Shown piece after piece: positions 62,801-64,000 of a stretch of 64,000 nt of DNA (positions are counted from its first letter, which is position 1; the number at the start of each line of letters is the position of its first letter). Under the pieces are notes generated by a model. That model was not told the origin of the DNA. It did no database searches and saw only the letters and a list, made by a program, of their open reading frames with translations. The stretch is from positions 549,567-613,566 of the forward strand of contig NZ_JABBCH010000002.1 of the NCBI RefSeq assembly GCF_012952295.1. The letters run 5' to 3'. The position numbers and the translations under genes were made by a program. The DNA comes from Crystallibacter degradans. Lineage in GTDB: Bacteria; Actinomycetota; Actinomycetes; Actinomycetales; Micrococcaceae.

Positions 62801-63608
62801 GGAAGAATCCACCGCGTTCGACGGCGTCACCAGGCCCACCAGCGCCGGCGGGCTCGGTTTCGGGCTGAAGTGGAACATGGGCTGGATGCATGACACCCTC
62901 CAGTACATTTCCGAGGACCCCATCAACCGGGTCCACCACCACAACAAGGCCACGTTCTCCATGGTCTACGCCTACACCGAAAACTTCCTGCTTCCGATCA
63001 GCCATGACGAGGTCGTGCACGGGAAGGGCTCGATGCTCCGCAAGATGCCGGGGGACAGGTGGCAGCAGCTCGCGAATCTGCGCGCCTACCTTGCTTTCCA
63101 GTGGGCGCATCCGGGCAAGCAGCTGATTTTCATGGGTACCGAGTTCGGGCAGGAAGCAGAATGGTCCGAACAACACGGCCTTGACTGGTGGCTGTCCGAG
63201 AACGTTCCGCACAAGGGATTGCAAAAGCTGGTGCGGAACCTCAACGCGCTCTACCGCAAGACGCCTGCTCTGTACGAACGGGACAACGAACCTGCCGGCT
63301 TCCAGTGGATCGACGAAAACGACGGGACGCGCAACACGCTTTCCTTTATCCGCTGGGACAACCACGGCAACCCGGTGGTCTGCATCGCGAACTTCGCCGG
63401 ACACCCCCACACTGATTTCCGTATCGGGTTGCCCTGGGCCGGTGACTGGCAGGAAGTCCTGAATACGGATGACCCGGAATACGGGGGATCAGGCGTCGGG
63501 AACACGGGACTTGTCGCAGGGGCTGAAGGCGCTTGGAATGGCCATCCGGCCTCCGCCGTGCTGACGGTACCTCCGCTGGGAGTCCTCTATCTGAAGCCGG
63601 CGAGCTAA
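59808..63608 (+). CDS. glgB: Maltokinase-1,4-alpha-glucan branching enzyme fusion (Mak-GlgB)
   Basis: A single 1266-residue polypeptide. Residues about 1-475 are a maltokinase (Pep2/Mak): [14 protein letters not shown] at the N-terminus, the kinase-like core with [12 protein letters not shown] (about 338-349) and [11 protein letters not shown] (Asp about 361). Residues about 482-545 are a Ser/Thr/Ala/Gly-rich linker. Residues about 546-1266 are a GH13_9 branching enzyme: CBM48-type domains, [31 protein letters not shown], the nucleophile Asp in [19 protein letters not shown] (about 946), Glu in TIAEESTAF (about 998) and Asp in [12 protein letters not shown] (about 1066). The kinase makes maltose-1-P for GlgE; the branching part adds alpha-1,6 links. 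No stop or frameshift interrupts the linker, so the fusion is real in this sequence. Confidence 0.95.
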   Translation: MTNTVTNASQSLPELLHDWLPQQRWFPAKGKETVLHRLGGIRLQDPADVVALEVHIVAVHTDQDVFIVNVPVSFRPEPLEGGEAALIGQTGSEPRQGTENCWLYDGTHDPVFVAAWLELMRRESVTADGRTRGHAGAGFGDWPEFDAPLKASVLAGEQSNTSVVVETDKASLIVKFFRVLEAGANPDVEIGAMLSELGASEVPATYGWVTGGWHTPGQHTDSNADKLWDSGHLSVLREYIANSKDAWRTASAAALDDADFTKEAGELGQVTGRIHHQLRKSFGAHQATEEEASALAGELRERIRWGWAQAGSAVGPLDQTVDGLLRRLENLEERPELQRIHGDYHLGQVLHSAERGWVVLDFEGEPLRPMGSRGTDDVALRDVVGMLRSFDYAGGVAVTTAEGNESGQVEAAADRWTAAAADAFIAGYERETGVRIDTTSPLFLGLWLDKALYEVVYEQRNRPRWVGVPVKAVRHALEQLQAANSSTANSSTASDGDTTASGSAAERASSSETAQAVGPAAATLAEGRAETSATSATSAGNPVPVDQSTLSAVAHGSYFQPHAVLGAHLDDHGHVTVRSLQPLADSVTVITAATRVSMQHEQEGVWVATLPAERAGHVPDYRLEVVYDGGAPLLVDDPYHYLPTLGEIDLHLIGEGRHETLWTALGSHVRHYNSTLGDVTGTSFAVWAPNAQAVRVKGDFNGWNAVRHAMRSMGGSGVWEIFIPGVASGSIYKYELLGRDGHWHEKADPMARWTEVPPLTGSRVVDTRYNFSDGEWLARRAARDPHNSPMSVYEVHLGSWRVGLDYRQLAEQLVDYVTWQGFTHVELMPVAEHPFGGSWGYQVTSYYAPTSRFGHPDDFKYLVDKLHQAGIGIILDWVPAHFPKDEWALARFDGQPLYEHEDPRLGEHPDWGTLIFDFGRREVRNFLVANALYWFEEFHIDGLRVDAVASMLYRDYSREEGQWYPNIHGGRENLEAISFLQEVNATAYKRVPGIVTIAEESTAFDGVTRPTSAGGLGFGLKWNMGWMHDTLQYISEDPINRVHHHNKATFSMVYAYTENFLLPISHDEVVHGKGSMLRKMPGDRWQQLANLRAYLAFQWAHPGKQLIFMGTEFGQEAEWSEQHGLDWWLSENVPHKGLQKLVRNLNALYRKTPALYERDNEPAGFQWIDENDGTRNTLSFIRWDNHGNPVVCIANFAGHPHTDFRIGLPWAGDWQEVLNTDDPEYGGSGVGNTGLVAGAEGAWNGHPASAVLTVPPLGVLYLKPAS

Positions 63609-63667
63609 AGCTGCCGCAGCGAAGGCCCCTGGAGTTCCGCGGGTCTTCGCTTGCCGGCAACCTTGGA
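63609..63667. other. Short spacer between mak-glgB and the rRNA promoter
   Basis: No convincing gene or terminator is visible in these 59 nt. Confidence 0.4.
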
Positions 63668-63696
63668 TTTACATTGGGCCGGGATCGGTGTAGAGT
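63668..63696 (+). promoter_or_regulatory. Strong sigma-70-type promoter of the rRNA operon
   Basis: TTTACA (-35, 63668-63673), a 17-bp spacer, and TAGAGT (-10, 63691-63696). It lies about 190 nt before the boxA-like leader element. Confidence 0.75.
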
Positions 63697-64000
63697 TTAT
63701 ATCCGCGCTGAAGGAACAGTTGAACAGCTCGAAACCACATAAGGCCTAGGTCGAACCTCGTTGAGAGGTGTGCGGTAACGGGTGGATTTGACACGAACAG
63801 GCAGCGCGGGTAAATTTGAAAAGTTGCTCCGGAGCGATGGAGGGCCTTGAAGAAGGGTCCGACTGGTGCCGGGTGCTCCTGTTGTTTGAGAACTCAATAG
63901 TGTGCCAAGTTTGTTGATACCAATTATTTTATTGGTTGAATTATTGTCGTGGGGCACCGCCTCCGTGGTGTGCCGCGATGTTTTTTAGCCTGGTTTGAAT
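63697..64000 (+). other. Leader of an rRNA operon (16S gene beyond the window)
   Basis: The region contains the TGTTTGAGAACTCAATAGTG element (63884-63903) characteristic of actinobacterial rRNA leaders and serving as a boxA-like antitermination signal. It also has an ACCAAT/ATTGGT hairpin (63920-63937) and a GGCACC/GGTGTGCC stem near 63953-63976, possibly part of the RNase III-type processing helix. The AT-rich tail TGTTTTTTAGCC is usual before 16S. No rRNA sequence itself is inside the window. Confidence 0.8.

Noticed and set aside
63533..63957. Small open frames at the end of the window
   Set aside because: They lie in the rRNA promoter/leader or overlap the end of the Mak-GlgB gene and have no recognisable features.

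Overview
The window is a gene-dense, high-GC chromosomal segment of an actinobacterium. Its content points to the Micrococcaceae, most likely Arthrobacter or a close relative. The evidence is the proteasome activator Bpa, the CarD-IspD-IspF-CysS-RlmB block with a divergent LpqE-type lipoprotein, SenX3/RegX3/PhoU, the GlgE alpha-glucan pathway, DUF222/HNH genes, many GTG starts, and start codons sitting 6-7 nt after TAnnnT boxes (leaderless-type promoters). I see no prophage, insertion sequence, CRISPR array or plasmid function. It reads as ordinary core chromosome with a few lineage-specific genes.

Layout. 1-5.1 kb: an orphan winged-helix regulator, a disulfide-oxidoreductase-like flavoprotein, a SixA phosphatase, a DUF222/HNH protein, a small HTH protein and tRNA-Arg. 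5.4-10 kb: GTP-dependent PEP carboxykinase and a PEP-synthase/rifampin-phosphotransferase-like enzyme. 10-16 kb: flavohaemoglobin hmp with its NsrR-type regulator, phosphomannomutase with a small companion gene, and a RecQ helicase with a phosphoribosyltransferase-like C-terminus. 16-31.7 kb: tRNA-Ser(GCU), an S9 peptidase, an FAD/NAD protein, a very large secreted 5'-nucleotidase/nuclease, tRNA-Ser(UGA), a quinone oxidoreductase, cstA-ybdD, bpa plus a partner gene, tRNA-Thr and a lipoprotein alpha/beta-hydrolase. 31.7-41.2 kb: holB-tmk, metB, a DUF2516 protein, a methyltransferase, gpmA, phoU divergent from senX3-regX3 (with a phased PHO-box-like repeat between them), the LpqE-like lipoprotein and carD. 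41.3-47.4 kb: ispD-ispF-cysS-rlmB-glgX, tightly packed. 47.5-50.6 kb: a four-gene envelope/stress-type cluster (DUF3618, holin-like, LEA-like, YihY). 50.7-53.1 kb: a haem-oxygenase-like diiron protein, a glycosyltransferase and a CDGSH Fe-S protein. 53.2-63.6 kb: glycogen phosphorylase divergent from glgE-treS-(maltokinase-GlgB fusion). 63.6-64 kb: promoter and leader of an rRNA operon whose 16S gene lies beyond the window.

How genes work together. TreS, maltokinase, GlgE and GlgB form the trehalose-to-branched-alpha-glucan route, while GlgP and GlgX degrade glucan. PckG, the PEP-binding enzyme, GpmA and CstA (pyruvate/peptide uptake) bear on the PEP/pyruvate node. NsrR probably represses hmp under NO-free conditions. 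SenX3-RegX3-PhoU handles phosphate sensing. All four tRNA genes are solitary, lie on the minus strand and are each followed by a hairpin.

Best candidates for a second look: the diiron-oxidase/GT2/CDGSH cassette, the maltokinase-GlgB fusion, the RPH-like phosphotransferase, the RecQ-PRTase fusion, and the recurrent leaderless promoter architecture. No database search was possible; family names rest on motif and architecture recognition.
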